A DNA stretch of 64,000 nt from Flavobacterium sp. NKUCC04_CG (GTDB lineage: Bacteria > Bacteroidota > Bacteroidia > Flavobacteriales > Flavobacteriaceae), in the NCBI RefSeq assembly GCF_019345525.1, contig NZ_JAHKRA010000007.1:116853-180852 (forward strand). The letters are read 5' to 3'. The notes beneath the pieces were generated by a model that did not search any database, had not been told where the DNA came from, and saw only the letters and a list, made by a program, of their open reading frames with translations. Position 1 is the stretch's first letter; every line of letters begins with the position of its first letter. A program made the position numbers and the translations under genes. Below are positions 8,315 to 17,555 of the stretch, one piece after another.

Positions 8315-9076
8315 TTATTTTTGGAGTAGGCATTCGGTTGATAGCATGGAGTAAACAATGACAGAGGGCTTTTTTAAACCGTTATAGGCAAAATTAGTAC
8401 GCAGTATAAATAGATTTATTTGGGCACCATTAGGTAGCTTTTCTAGATTTTCTTCCGTAAATACATAAGAACCTTTGTCTTCTACAACCCAACCCTCCGT
8501 GATGTAATTTCTATTTTTCTCCATAATATCCCAACGCATTTGTGTGGTAGGTTTATAAGTAAGCCAGATCACAACTCCTTTCTCATTTTTTGCATCGGTA
8601 TTCCAGGTTATTGTACTACCGGGCTTTAGAGCATAGTCCGGTTCTTTTACATACAACAACTGTGGCGTATATAAACTGTAACTCTTATTGTCGATAGCGT
8701 ACTTTAAATGTTTGCCGTAAAGACGCTCAGTAAGTTGCGAATCAGTAGTATTGATGATGTCGAGAGGGCTTCCATTGTCGTCAAAAAAATGAATGGGATA
8801 AATAGGCGAATCAGCAGTTGCACTAATTATAATTCCTTTATCTTCTTCCTCAGGTTGTTGATAATATATAGTAGAATTATTTTGTATTAAAACCGTACCG
8901 GGTGCCATGGGTCTTGCCATCTCTGCGATATAGTCGTAATAAGTCATTAATCCTTCTTTGTAATTGGATTTCAATGGGTTGGTGTCTAATTGTTCATCCT
9001 GTGAGCAAGAAGAAAGGCTTAGTATATTTAAGAACACTAGTATTAAATATAGTAAATTTCTAAAGTGTGTTTTCAT
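8315..9076 (-). CDS. Lipoprotein of unknown function in a bracketed insert
   Basis: A 253-residue protein with a signal peptide and lipobox (ILSLSSCSQDEQ, Cys near residue 24), followed by an acidic linker, so it is probably anchored on the outer side of the envelope. The body is strand-rich with many Tyr and Thr residues; no known domain or catalytic motif is recognised. It lies 11 bases downstream of another exported protein and is the last gene of a three-gene minus-strand cluster that also holds an Lnt-like acyltransferase. The cluster is enclosed by 121-bp direct repeats, which suggests it was acquired as a unit. Confidence 0.6.
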   Translation of the reverse strand: MKTHFRNLLYLILVFLNILSLSSCSQDEQLDTNPLKSNYKEGLMTYYDYIAEMARPMAPGTVLIQNNSTIYYQQPEEEDKGIIISATADSPIYPIHFFDDNGSPLDIINTTDSQLTERLYGKHLKYAIDNKSYSLYTPQLLYVKEPDYALKPGSTITWNTDAKNEKGVVIWLTYKPTTQMRWDIMEKNRNYITEGWVVEDKGSYVFTEENLEKLPNGAQINLFILRTNFAYNGLKKPSVIVYSMLSTECLLQK

Positions 9077-9087
9077 AGATAAAGAAT

Positions 9088-9753
9088 TTATTTGTTTTGT
9101 TCGATTAATTGATTGATTCCCAATAGGTCGGGATTAATAGTTCCTTTGTAGCGGGGATCGTGGTTGAATCCGTCCAAATTAACAGTGAATTGTGTTGTTA
9201 TGGTTCGTTCTGCTCTCATATTGACTATATCCGCTGTTTTTCTTCCGCCATTTATATTTATGGTGCCGACATATTTTACTCTAGTTGGGGAGTTAAAGTA
9301 GTCTCCTGGTCTAGGTTGGTTAAATTGCAAGCCTCCTTGAACTTCCCCCGTTTCATAATATTCTACTTGTACGGTAGCTATATAAGTTGGATGAGGCATC
9401 TTTATTTTCATATTATGGTTTGTTCTGTTTTCTGGAGCTAAAGCACCTTCCCAACTCCATGTTGGGCAATTAGGTGCAGTCACAGTGACCATGCAGTAAA
9501 AGTTATTTGTTTCTGTTAGCCAACGTGCTGGTATGTGGTTTGAAGAACTTGTTCTCAGATCAGGTGTTGGTATATAGTATTCGAAACCTGGATTCCGAAA
9601 ATTGAAAGGACCGTTAGGTAGGCGAATCGTTATCGTTGCTTCTGAAGATCGTTCATTATGACATGGAGTTGAATTTAAATCGGGGCTTTTACCCGATATT
9701 AGCGTAACGATAATACCAGTAATTACAATCATTATAAAAAATGTTTTTTTCAT
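9088..9753 (-). CDS. Exported protein of unknown function in a bracketed insert
   Basis: A 221-residue protein with one N-terminal hydrophobic segment (FFIMIVITGIIVTLIS) that is a signal peptide or anchor. The remainder is rich in Pro, Asn and Arg with strand-like stretches (TIRLPNGPFNFRNPGFEYYIP, in part). It has few Cys residues (CHNERS, YCMVTV, APNCPTW) that could form a disulfide. No family is recognised. It lies 11 bases before the lipoprotein gene and 171 bases after the Lnt-like gene, all on the minus strand. Confidence 0.55.
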   Translation of the reverse strand: MKKTFFIMIVITGIIVTLISGKSPDLNSTPCHNERSSEATITIRLPNGPFNFRNPGFEYYIPTPDLRTSSSNHIPARWLTETNNFYCMVTVTAPNCPTWSWEGALAPENRTNHNMKIKMPHPTYIATVQVEYYETGEVQGGLQFNQPRPGDYFNSPTRVKYVGTININGGRKTADIVNMRAERTITTQFTVNLDGFNHDPRYKGTINPDLLGINQLIEQNK

Positions 9754-9924
9754 CTTAAAATAAGTTTTTAGTTAATGGTTAATAGAGCGTTATATAATAT
9801 AGACTTAGTATTTTTGAAAATATTACATTTTTAACACCATTATTTAGAAAAAAAACAAATTAGCATATAAATAAATGTGATTAATAGGAATTGTAGTGCT
9901 GCTAGAGCGATTGGTTTTGTGTAT

Positions 9925-11421
9925 TCAATAGGGACTGAAATATTGTATCAGCAGATAAAATAAAAATTTAGAGACGTAATTGAATTTGTTGATTATATAT
10001 TTCTTTAAAAAAAGAAAACACGTATATATCAGTAGTATTGAAAAAATATATCTATTGGTAAATTTGATGTAGAAAGTTCCATCATGAATAGGTTCTTTAG
10101 TGATTTTAAATATACCGATTTCATCTTTTGTCTTATGTATTACTTTTCCAGTTTTATTAATTAATAGAGAATGACCGTAATTGGAAGCTTTTAAAATAGG
10201 TAATCGATTTTCAATAGCTCTTAAGGCTAGAATATTATTATACTGATTCATTCCAAAGTTAGATTGTTGAAAAAAGCTTTCACTAGTTATCAGAAGTATG
10301 AGATTTGAATCCGATGAGTCGTTAGCAACGAAGTGAGAATATATGGACTCATAACATATTAATGGTGATGTTTTTAAATCTTTTTTTATAGATATTAATG
10401 AGTCAGAGATATTGGGATGAAAACTGGTTTTTCTTAAAGATTTCGATATTTTTTGGGGAAGATACTCCGTATAGGGAATCAGCTTTTTCTTTGTTTTAAG
10501 ATAATGTTTGTCTTTATTGAAAGAAACGAATGCATTAACTATGGCGTTCGTATTATTAATCGCTGTTATCCCCATGTGGATTTCGGTCGTTGAGTGATTG
10601 TTTAATAAATCATTTAAGTAGGAATAGAAGAGCTCGTTATTTATCTTATCATATAAAATTCCTCGAAAAGTTTGCTCTGGAATAACGATTGCATCGGATT
10701 TTAAAAAGGACATAAGTTCTCTTATATAAAAAGCATGTTTGTTATTATCTTGATAAGGATTTTGTGCAAAGTATTTTTCGGAATTAAAGGTTATATAAGT
10801 AAAATTTTCATGATGTACCTTATTAGTTGATTTATTGTTATATAGGAGATAAAACGATATAAGTAAGGGAAGTAGTAGTACAAGAGTTATGTGTTTTTTG
10901 TGCATGTATAAAGAGTAAGTCACATACCAAAGCCAGAAGCTTCCTCCTAATACACCTGTATATTCAAACCATTGAATAAGGGATGTGTTGGTGGATAATA
11001 CATTGCCGATGGTTAACCAAGGAAACGAAAAGGGACTCAATTCTGTGAGGTGTTCAAAAATCAACCATAAAGGGATAACTAAAAAAATATCGGATTTTAT
11101 TCTATTTCGTATAAAGTATATTATAATAAAGAAGAGGAGATAATAAATTAGGTTACCTATAAAACCTAATATACCTTCACCATTTTCAATAGGAATCATC
11201 CAAAATAAAACGCCTAAGTGCCAGATTGTGAGTAGGATTATTGATTTTAGAACATATTGTGTAAACTTTTCGTCTTTAGCTTTATCAAAGTGCTTGAGTA
11301 GAAAGTATAGGTAAAGTATAAATAATAAGCCAAAGTAATTCCACGCAAGAAATACAATAATTAATAATAGGATATAGGTTATCCATTGTTTTTGGTTTGT
11401 GATTAGTTGTTTGATTTGCAA
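9925..11421 (-). CDS. Apolipoprotein N-acyltransferase-like (Lnt-like) protein
   Basis: Inner-membrane protein of 498 residues: seven or eight hydrophobic helices in residues 1-195, a periplasmic carbon-nitrogen-hydrolase-type domain in about 205-455, and a final membrane helix. Lnt enzymes add the third acyl chain to lipoproteins. The catalytic triad looks intact: Glu249 in VIPEQTF, a Lys in the KKK run at 311-313 before LIPYTEYLP, and Cys356 in PLICYES. The family motif SFPWLTIGN is also present. The start is a TTG codon; no in-frame ATG exists before residue 75. The gene is visibly more AT-rich than its neighbours and sits in the repeat-bracketed insert with a lipoprotein, so it may be an acquired paralogue serving that partner. 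Confidence 0.8.
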   Translation of the reverse strand: MQIKQLITNQKQWITYILLLIIVFLAWNYFGLLFILYLYFLLKHFDKAKDEKFTQYVLKSIILLTIWHLGVLFWMIPIENGEGILGFIGNLIYYLLFFIIIYFIRNRIKSDIFLVIPLWLIFEHLTELSPFSFPWLTIGNVLSTNTSLIQWFEYTGVLGGSFWLWYVTYSLYMHKKHITLVLLLPLLISFYLLYNNKSTNKVHHENFTYITFNSEKYFAQNPYQDNNKHAFYIRELMSFLKSDAIVIPEQTFRGILYDKINNELFYSYLNDLLNNHSTTEIHMGITAINNTNAIVNAFVSFNKDKHYLKTKKKLIPYTEYLPQKISKSLRKTSFHPNISDSLISIKKDLKTSPLICYESIYSHFVANDSSDSNLILLITSESFFQQSNFGMNQYNNILALRAIENRLPILKASNYGHSLLINKTGKVIHKTKDEIGIFKITKEPIHDGTFYIKFTNRYIFSILLIYTCFLFLKKYIINKFNYVSKFLFYLLIQYFSPY

Positions 11422-11560
11422 ATTAAGGTATATTAATAAGTGACACGTATTGCTTTTATATTAAAGACGTGTTTTTTTTACAAATATTTCAGTTTTAACA
11501 GTTTTGATTTAAAATAGTTGCGTATTTGTTTGTTTCTTTCGATGTGTTGCAGTGAAAGTT

Positions 11561-11681
11561 TTAACCAAGTTCAACCTTCCAAGAGGAAAATGGAGAACTT
11601 TGACTACTCAAGAAATCATCAACTTGAAAAACGCATAAAACAAAAACTCGTTAGTGAAAACTAACGAGTTTTTTGTTTTTA
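11561..11681. repeat. 121-bp direct repeat, copy 2 (gene-end fragment plus terminator)
   Basis: Near-identical copy of 8159-8279, in the same orientation, 3402 bases downstream. It holds only the final codons of the pseudouridine synthase with no gene body before it, so it is a fragment left by insertion or duplication. Confidence 0.95.
11643..11674 (+). terminator. Duplicated terminator at the far edge of the insert
   Basis: Same 13-bp stem as the terminator at 8241, with a GAAA loop instead of GAAG. It now faces the end of the minus-strand M3 peptidase gene. Confidence 0.85.
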
Positions 11682-11704
11682 AGTAGAAAAATATTCGAAC
11701 CTAT

Positions 11705-13852
11705 TTAATCATCTAAAGACGATAAAAGTCCTCTTTTAGCTAATAAGGCTTTCGGGTTGGGTTCGTGCCCTCTAAAGGAAGAATATAACTTTAGAGGGGC
11801 TTCTGTACCGCCTTTTTCCAAGATGTTTTTTCTAAAACTTTGCGCTGTTTTAGCATCAAACAAACCGTTGGTTTTAAAAACTTCAAACGCATCGGCATCC
11901 AAAACTTCAGACCAGATATAACTGTAGTAACCCGACGCATAACCTCCGGCGAACAAATGCATAAAATACGTACTGCGGTATCGTGGAATGATGGCGTTGG
12001 TCAATTTTAATTGTTGTGTCAATTTCGATTCAAAAGCATTGACATCTTCGTCTATCTCTTGTGTTTGTGTATGGTATTTCATATCCAATAAAGACGCTGC
12101 TAAATACTCTGTAGTAGCAAATCCCTGATTAAAAGTCTGTGCCTTTTGAAGTTTTTCTATCAAGGCAGTTGGAATGCTTTCGCCGGTTTTGTAATGCTTG
12201 GCAAATTGTTTTAATACGCTGGGTTGTGCTGCCCAGTTTTCTAAGATCTGCGAAGGCAATTCAACAAAGTCTCTAGGCACATTAGTGCCGGCAAGGCTTC
12301 TGTAGTTTACATTGGACAATAAGCCGTGTAAAGCATGTCCAAACTCGTGAAAAACCGTGGTGGTTTCTTCAAACGTCAATAGTGCAGGGGCGTTATCAGT
12401 TGATTTTGAAAAATTGCAAACGATAGAGATAATCGGAGCAATCCGCTTTCCGTCGTGAGTTTGTTGTTTGCGGAACGACGTCATCCAGGCACCTCCTTTT
12501 TTGTTTGATCTCGCGAAGAAATCAAGGTATAAAATACCCACTAGGGTTCCATCTTTTTCAGTAACCTGCCAAGTTGTAACATCTTTATGATATTTGGGAA
12601 GTTCGGGCAAGGCCGTAAACTGTAGTCCATAAAGTTTGGTAGCCACGTCAAAAACACCCTGCTGTACTTGAGGTAAACTCAAATACGGTTTAAGGGCTGT
12701 TTCGTCGAAGTCAAAACGGGATTTACGGATTTTTTCGGTGTAAAATCGCCAGTCATAAGGTTGGACATTCTCCGTGATACCGTCTTGATGCAGTAACCTC
12801 TGAATATCTTGTTCCTCTTGATTCGTTTTTACTTGAGCGGCATTCCATAACTTATCCAGTAACTGATAAACCGTTTCAGGATTCTTAGCCATGTTTTCCT
12901 CTAAGACATAAGAAGCGTGATTTTTATAACCCAATAATTGTGCGCGTTGCATTCTTAAATTGGCTAATTCGATTACCAGTTTCTTATTGTCGTATTTATT
13001 ATCTTGATTAGCTCGGTTTTGGTAAGCCTCCCAAATCGTTTTTCTCAATGTTCTATTTTCGGCATATTGAAGAAAGGGAATCACGCTACCGTGGTTTAAA
13101 GTGAATACCCATTTGTTTTCTTTACCGCGGGCTTTGGCTTCTGCGGCAGCAGCTTCGACAAGATCTAGAGGTAATCCCGCCAATTCTTTTTTATCGGATA
13201 CCTCCAGGGCATAGGCATTGCTGTCGGCTAACAGATTGTCGCCAAATTGAAGTGAAGCTAAAGCGAGTTGCTGATTAATCGCACGAAAATCCTTTTGTTC
13301 CTCTGTTTGTAGTAGAGCGCCATTTCGAACAAATTTTTTATAGGTTTTCTCCAATAAAGTCCGTTGTTCCTGATTTAGTTTTAGGGCCTCTCTAGCCTCC
13401 CATATCAATTGTATCCTTTTGAACAAAGCGGCATTTAGATAGATGTTGTCTTGATGTTCGGACAATATCGGAGCCATTTTTATAGCCGTGGCTTGTAAAT
13501 CATCGTTGGTGTTTGCACTTAAAAGATTGTAGAAAACCGATGAGATTCGATCTAATAACAGACCGCTGTTTTCGAAGGCGACTATAGTATTCTCAAAAGT
13601 GAGCTTGGACTTGGATTTGGTGATTTCATCGATTTCTTCTTGTTGGTCTTTGATGCCTTCAGACAAGGCGGTTTCAAAATTTTTATTGTCAATTTCATCA
13701 AAAGGAGGAACTTCAAAAGGGGTTTCCCAAGTAGCCATAAGCGGATTGTTTTCTCCACTGCTGTACGCGGTATTTTCCCGTTTACACGACAAAGTACCTG
13801 TAGCAAGGAGGGTTAATATTATAATAGAACGAAAGCTCGTATTCATGATCAT
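11705..13852 (-). CDS. M3-family metallopeptidase (Dcp-like), predicted lipoprotein
   Basis: Zinc metallopeptidase of 715 residues related to peptidyl-dipeptidase Dcp and oligopeptidase A, which trim short peptides. The zinc motif is HEFGHALH near residue 502, and the downstream Glu ligand lies in NVPRDFVELPSQILENW. Unlike the cytoplasmic E. coli Dcp, it starts with a signal peptide and lipobox (LTLLATGTLSC), so it is predicted to be a periplasmic or surface lipoprotein. Start may be either of two close ATG codons (13852 or 13846). It would ordinarily be the next gene after the pseudouridine synthase if the 3.3-kb insert were absent. Confidence 0.92.
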   Translation of the reverse strand: MIMNTSFRSIIILTLLATGTLSCKRENTAYSSGENNPLMATWETPFEVPPFDEIDNKNFETALSEGIKDQQEEIDEITKSKSKLTFENTIVAFENSGLLLDRISSVFYNLLSANTNDDLQATAIKMAPILSEHQDNIYLNAALFKRIQLIWEAREALKLNQEQRTLLEKTYKKFVRNGALLQTEEQKDFRAINQQLALASLQFGDNLLADSNAYALEVSDKKELAGLPLDLVEAAAAEAKARGKENKWVFTLNHGSVIPFLQYAENRTLRKTIWEAYQNRANQDNKYDNKKLVIELANLRMQRAQLLGYKNHASYVLEENMAKNPETVYQLLDKLWNAAQVKTNQEEQDIQRLLHQDGITENVQPYDWRFYTEKIRKSRFDFDETALKPYLSLPQVQQGVFDVATKLYGLQFTALPELPKYHKDVTTWQVTEKDGTLVGILYLDFFARSNKKGGAWMTSFRKQQTHDGKRIAPIISIVCNFSKSTDNAPALLTFEETTTVFHEFGHALHGLLSNVNYRSLAGTNVPRDFVELPSQILENWAAQPSVLKQFAKHYKTGESIPTALIEKLQKAQTFNQGFATTEYLAASLLDMKYHTQTQEIDEDVNAFESKLTQQLKLTNAIIPRYRSTYFMHLFAGGYASGYYSYIWSEVLDADAFEVFKTNGLFDAKTAQSFRKNILEKGGTEAPLKLYSSFRGHEPNPKALLAKRGLLSSLDD

Positions 13853-13888
13853 TAGTTAGGTTATGTAAACTTATAAAAAAGAAAATGA

Positions 13889-15484
13889 TTAATCTTTGTC
13901 CTTGGACTGCTGTTTACTATTGGTTACTAAAAAAGTTTTCTTGAGCCCATCTGCTAAGCTGATCCACATAAAATTAAAAAACGATTTTTCCGGATTTCGC
14001 AGTTGCTCTATTTCTGCCTCATTAAAGGTGTTATCGGTGTCTTTATGCACAAATAAATTGCCAATTGCCGAAAGAAATTTGTTTTTCTTCTGCCCATTCT
14101 TTCGTAGAAATTCAATCTTAAAATCGTGGTATTTGATTTTAAAATCCCCTTTGGACTCCTTATTGTTGCCGTAAATATTAAAAAACACTTGTTCTAGAGT
14201 TCCCGTAGTAGTAGCATGTATCTGTGGGCGTAAAAAAGTATTGAGATTGGCTGTCGGCAAGTGGTGGATACTGCCCGAAAAGGTAAACTGGTCCGTGGTA
14301 TTGTTAACGTCAAATCCCCAATTTACTTGTAGTGATGCGTTATTCATAAATTTACTGTGTACCTTAATCTTGGTTTTCTTCTTTATTTCCTTGGCGGCAA
14401 TACCGCTTAGCAAATCGGTAATCTCGGCATTAAATGCATCAAATCTAATATGGCTGGCTTCGGTATTGAAATCGATCTGTTCGATGTATTCTATAGCACT
14501 ATGTTTTACATTGATTGTATCTAGAGCTAAATAGAAGTTAAGATTCCGTAGCTTTTTTGAAAATAAGGGTTTGATTGAGGTGTCGTCAGCAACCGCTTTA
14601 TTTCTATATACCACGGCGTCTAGACTATCCAATAGTAAATTTGAAGCGGAAAATTCTAAGTGCTCCTTTTTCATAGCCCATTTGATCTTGCTCAAATGCA
14701 GTTGGGAATTTTTAACCTCAAATAAATCGGTCTCCTTACTTATTTTCTTTTGAAAATCAGCGCGACTATACAGCGGTTTCAGGTGGATGTTTTTTACGTC
14801 TAAATTATCTTTGTCCAAAGAAGTTTTTAAGGTGCTTATAGTATAAAACGCATTGATTTTCGCATACAGACTGTCATAATGGATTTGGTAGTTCTCAAAT
14901 CGGAACGGTATTTTGTCTTTTAAGGATGTGGAATCAACGGCTAGATTATGTAGGTCAAAATCGAGATTTTGTAAATATACTAAACTGTTGATGCCTGTGG
15001 AATCGCGTAATTGTATTGTACCGCCAGACAATTGCAAATGATCAATAGCAATCAATTGTTCGAAAGGCTTTTTGGCAAGGCTATCCGAATTTTTCGCAGC
15101 GCCTTTTTTTAATGTAATATGGGGGTTTTTAATATGAATTGCGTTTGCGGTAAATTTATTGCGGAATAAACCAAATAAGCCAATTCCCGAAATATCAAGC
15201 TCCTCAATTTGTGTTTCAATAATGCTGATACCGTTATTTAGCGTATCTGACTTTGGTTTAAATATCAAGTTTTTAAACGATGCTGTTCGTGCAATTAAAC
15301 TTATATCATAATCCGTATAACTCATGGAATAGGATAGATTTGGATTTTCATTGACAGCAAGATTGATTTTTTTAGCTGTCCAAGGTTTTATAAATAGCCA
15401 ACCCAAAATGATTATCAATAGTAAACAACCTACGATGGCTAAACCGATGTAGGCGACAATTTTGATTGTATTTTGCTTCTTCAT
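13889..15484 (-). CDS. AsmA/DUF748-like membrane-anchored protein
   Basis: A 531-residue protein with one N-terminal membrane helix (IVAYIGLAIVGCLLLIIILGWLF) and a large strand-rich periplasmic part with repeated short strand blocks, typical of AsmA-like or DUF748-like proteins. Such proteins are thought to help move lipids across the periplasm. It is a paralogue of the protein at 41512-43809: the C-terminal stretches align clearly, for example FFNFMWISLADGLKKT against FFNYLWLCLLQGLRQT. It lies 36 bases upstream of the M3 peptidase gene on the same strand. Family naming is uncertain; the paralogy is visible directly. Confidence 0.65.
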   Translation of the reverse strand: MKKQNTIKIVAYIGLAIVGCLLLIIILGWLFIKPWTAKKINLAVNENPNLSYSMSYTDYDISLIARTASFKNLIFKPKSDTLNNGISIIETQIEELDISGIGLFGLFRNKFTANAIHIKNPHITLKKGAAKNSDSLAKKPFEQLIAIDHLQLSGGTIQLRDSTGINSLVYLQNLDFDLHNLAVDSTSLKDKIPFRFENYQIHYDSLYAKINAFYTISTLKTSLDKDNLDVKNIHLKPLYSRADFQKKISKETDLFEVKNSQLHLSKIKWAMKKEHLEFSASNLLLDSLDAVVYRNKAVADDTSIKPLFSKKLRNLNFYLALDTINVKHSAIEYIEQIDFNTEASHIRFDAFNAEITDLLSGIAAKEIKKKTKIKVHSKFMNNASLQVNWGFDVNNTTDQFTFSGSIHHLPTANLNTFLRPQIHATTTGTLEQVFFNIYGNNKESKGDFKIKYHDFKIEFLRKNGQKKNKFLSAIGNLFVHKDTDNTFNEAEIEQLRNPEKSFFNFMWISLADGLKKTFLVTNSKQQSKDKD

Positions 15485-15802
15485 AGGCTTGAATATTAAA
15501 TGGAATAGACGGAGATTGTTCTTTTTGCTATCTCAATTTAAGCATTTTAATCTTTTGTAGCCGTTTAATTTTGTGAATAAATGGAATAGACATCGTGTTA
15601 TAGCTGATTTTACCTCACAACAGCGGCCAGGTTGTTTTTAGAAACCGGTCGAAATGTAGGCAAATTGAATACGCTATAATCTCGGTAGTTAGGATGTTGT
15701 AGTTTGAAAATTCCTAAGGGATTTGACGCTTTGTAGGTTGAGCTGCTTTTATATTTTATGGAGTTCAATAAATTTATAAATTTGCAGCAAAAGCTAATTG
15801 AG
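15485..15802. other. Intergenic region between divergent genes
   Basis: It holds the -7 box for the plus-strand lipoprotein near its right end. The remainder shows no repeat, hairpin or RNA that I can support. Confidence 0.5.
15777..15784 (+). promoter_or_regulatory. Bacteroidota -7 box (TAAATTTG) that sets the downstream start
   Basis: TAAATTTG fits TAnnTTTG. It falls downstream of the first in-frame ATG at 15758, so transcription from here supports the ATG at 15803 as the true start. Confidence 0.5.
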
Positions 15803-16891
15803 ATGCGAAAGAAAATGATATCAGCGGTTTTGGCTGCTGTGATAGTATTGATCAGCGGTTGTCAAGACAAACCGAAAAATGCAGAGGGTGTGAGCGACGG
15901 TGCTATACAAACTGAGGAAGCAGTTAGCCCAGTTAAGGGCGCAGCGGATGTTAGTGATTTTAAGGTGGTTGCGAATATCGATAGTCATATGGATGCGAAG
16001 TTTTCTATAAATGCATTAGAAGATTTCTTTGTATTATATACAGCGGAAGACCTGAATAGTAAATCCATAGCTATAGCCGTTTCATCTCAAAATCAATTTG
16101 GAAGTTTGTATGTTTTTGGCGAATCGGAAAAATTTTATCGCGTTCATTACCAATTGGTCAATGAGCCAAGAACAACTGTTCTGGCTTATGTTCCTAAAAA
16201 CTTATTCACTAAGGATTCCCATCAGCAAATTAAAAGTACGGTTGATTTGAATACTGTTCGTTCCATCAGTATCAAGGGAAAGGATATCAATGCCAAGAGT
16301 TTTGAAAAATATGGAAGGGTTAGTTTTAGTGACGAAGGACTCTATAAACAGGCTATGGCAAAAATCCCTATGTTGACAGAACCTAACGATCAGGTTACTC
16401 AAAACAAAAAGGAAATTATAATTAATACTCCTAGTGGAAAGCACAGTTTAGAAAAGCATTCCTTTGATGATGAAGTGGAAACGCAACTTTCCTTAATAGG
16501 ATACAGCGCTATTGCAAATAAAGTGATTATCAAGGAGGTTGTGGATATGCAGGAATATTATGCGTTTTACGATATAAACAAGCCTAAGGAATCAACGATT
16601 AATATGTCTGGTTTGCCAAGAATAGCCAGTGATAAAAAGCGTTTTGTCGCTTTACACAACGCCAACGACGTCGGTATTGACTTTAGTTTGTGGGTGATAC
16701 ACTCCGGTAATTTGGAATTGGATACGTATGTCAATTTTACGGAGTTCAAGCTTTTTGCCGAAGATTCTTATGCATGGTTAGACGACAAAACCATCATAGT
16801 CAAAGTGTTGCACAGCAATAGCCTTAACACGGTAATACAACGTCAGGAGACGGATTTAAAACCGCAGTTTATTAAAATTAAATTACAGTAA
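15803..16891 (+). CDS. Lipoprotein of unknown function
   Basis: A protein of 362 residues from the ATG at 15803. That start puts a standard signal peptide and lipobox (VLAAVIVLISGCQDK) at the N-terminus; an ATG 45 bases upstream would add a useless leader and lies before the likely promoter. After an acidic linker the mature part is strand-rich with no motif I recognise. It may be a beta-propeller-like or extracellular protein, but this is a guess. It stands alone, divergent from the AsmA-like gene, and ends before a strong two-way terminator. Confidence 0.65.
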   Translation: MRKKMISAVLAAVIVLISGCQDKPKNAEGVSDGAIQTEEAVSPVKGAADVSDFKVVANIDSHMDAKFSINALEDFFVLYTAEDLNSKSIAIAVSSQNQFGSLYVFGESEKFYRVHYQLVNEPRTTVLAYVPKNLFTKDSHQQIKSTVDLNTVRSISIKGKDINAKSFEKYGRVSFSDEGLYKQAMAKIPMLTEPNDQVTQNKKEIIINTPSGKHSLEKHSFDDEVETQLSLIGYSAIANKVIIKEVVDMQEYYAFYDINKPKESTINMSGLPRIASDKKRFVALHNANDVGIDFSLWVIHSGNLELDTYVNFTEFKLFAEDSYAWLDDKTIIVKVLHSNSLNTVIQRQETDLKPQFIKIKLQ

Positions 16892-16951
16892 TAAATAGCT
16901 GAGTAGAGCGGTAGATATTATAGTTGTTTTAAATAATTCGCTTGAAACCAT

Positions 16952-16993
16952 AAAAAAAGCGTCGTATCCACAATCGGATACGACGCTTTTTTT
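16952..16993. terminator. Strong bidirectional terminator
   Basis: A perfect 18-bp stem (AAAAAAAGCGTCGTATCC and its complement) with a six-base loop lies between convergent genes, with T runs on both strands. Confidence 0.92.
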
Positions 16994-17004
16994 GACTATA
17001 AAAA

Positions 17005-17535
17005 TTAGGCCAATACAAATTGTAGTTCGGCTTCTAGTTTTACTTCTTCACTTACTAGTACACCTCCGGTTTCCAAAGCGGAATTCCAGTTTAGTCCCCA
17101 GTCCTTACGGTTGATTTTTCCGACTACGTTGATAGCTAATTTCGTATTTCCCCAAGGATCTTTCATTTCGCCTCCAAATTCCGTTTCCAAATGAATGATT
17201 TTAGATACGCCATGCATATTTAGTTCTCCTGTAATCGTGTAGTCATGTCCACTTTTTTTACTCACTTTGGTAGAGGTAAAAGTTACTTTTGGAAATTGTT
17301 CCGCATCAAAGAAATCAGCACTCATCAAGTGTTTATCACGATCTGCATTTTTGGTGTTGATTGAGGCAACTTCGGCAGTAAAGCTCAAAGTAGCACTTTC
17401 AAAGTCTCCTTCATTCATGGATATTTCACCCTTATAATCGGTAAAATTTCCTTTGATATTGGTAATCATCATGTGTTTGATCTTAAACTCAATACTTGAA
17501 TGCGTGTTGTCGATAGTCCATTTTTGTTTGTTCAT
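17005..17535 (-). CDS. YceI-family protein
   Basis: A 176-residue lipocalin-like beta-barrel of the YceI family, which binds isoprenoid chains in characterised members. The opening WTIDNTHSSIEFKIKHMMI and the motifs FDAEQFPKVTFTST and ITGELNMHGVSKII are diagnostic. No signal peptide is present, so this is a cytoplasmic member. It lies 20 bases after the pirin gene on the same strand, so the two probably form an operon; both are often linked to stress responses. The actual ligand is unknown. Confidence 0.9.
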   Translation of the reverse strand: MNKQKWTIDNTHSSIEFKIKHMMITNIKGNFTDYKGEISMNEGDFESATLSFTAEVASINTKNADRDKHLMSADFFDAEQFPKVTFTSTKVSKKSGHDYTITGELNMHGVSKIIHLETEFGGEMKDPWGNTKLAINVVGKINRKDWGLNWNSALETGGVLVSEEVKLEAELQFVLA

Positions 17536-17555
17536 GGTATTTTTTGTTTTTTTAA

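Noticed and set aside
8280..11560. Integrative element with its own integrase
   Set aside because: The three genes inside contain no recombinase, and 121 bp is too long for a transposon target-site duplication. The mechanism is left open.
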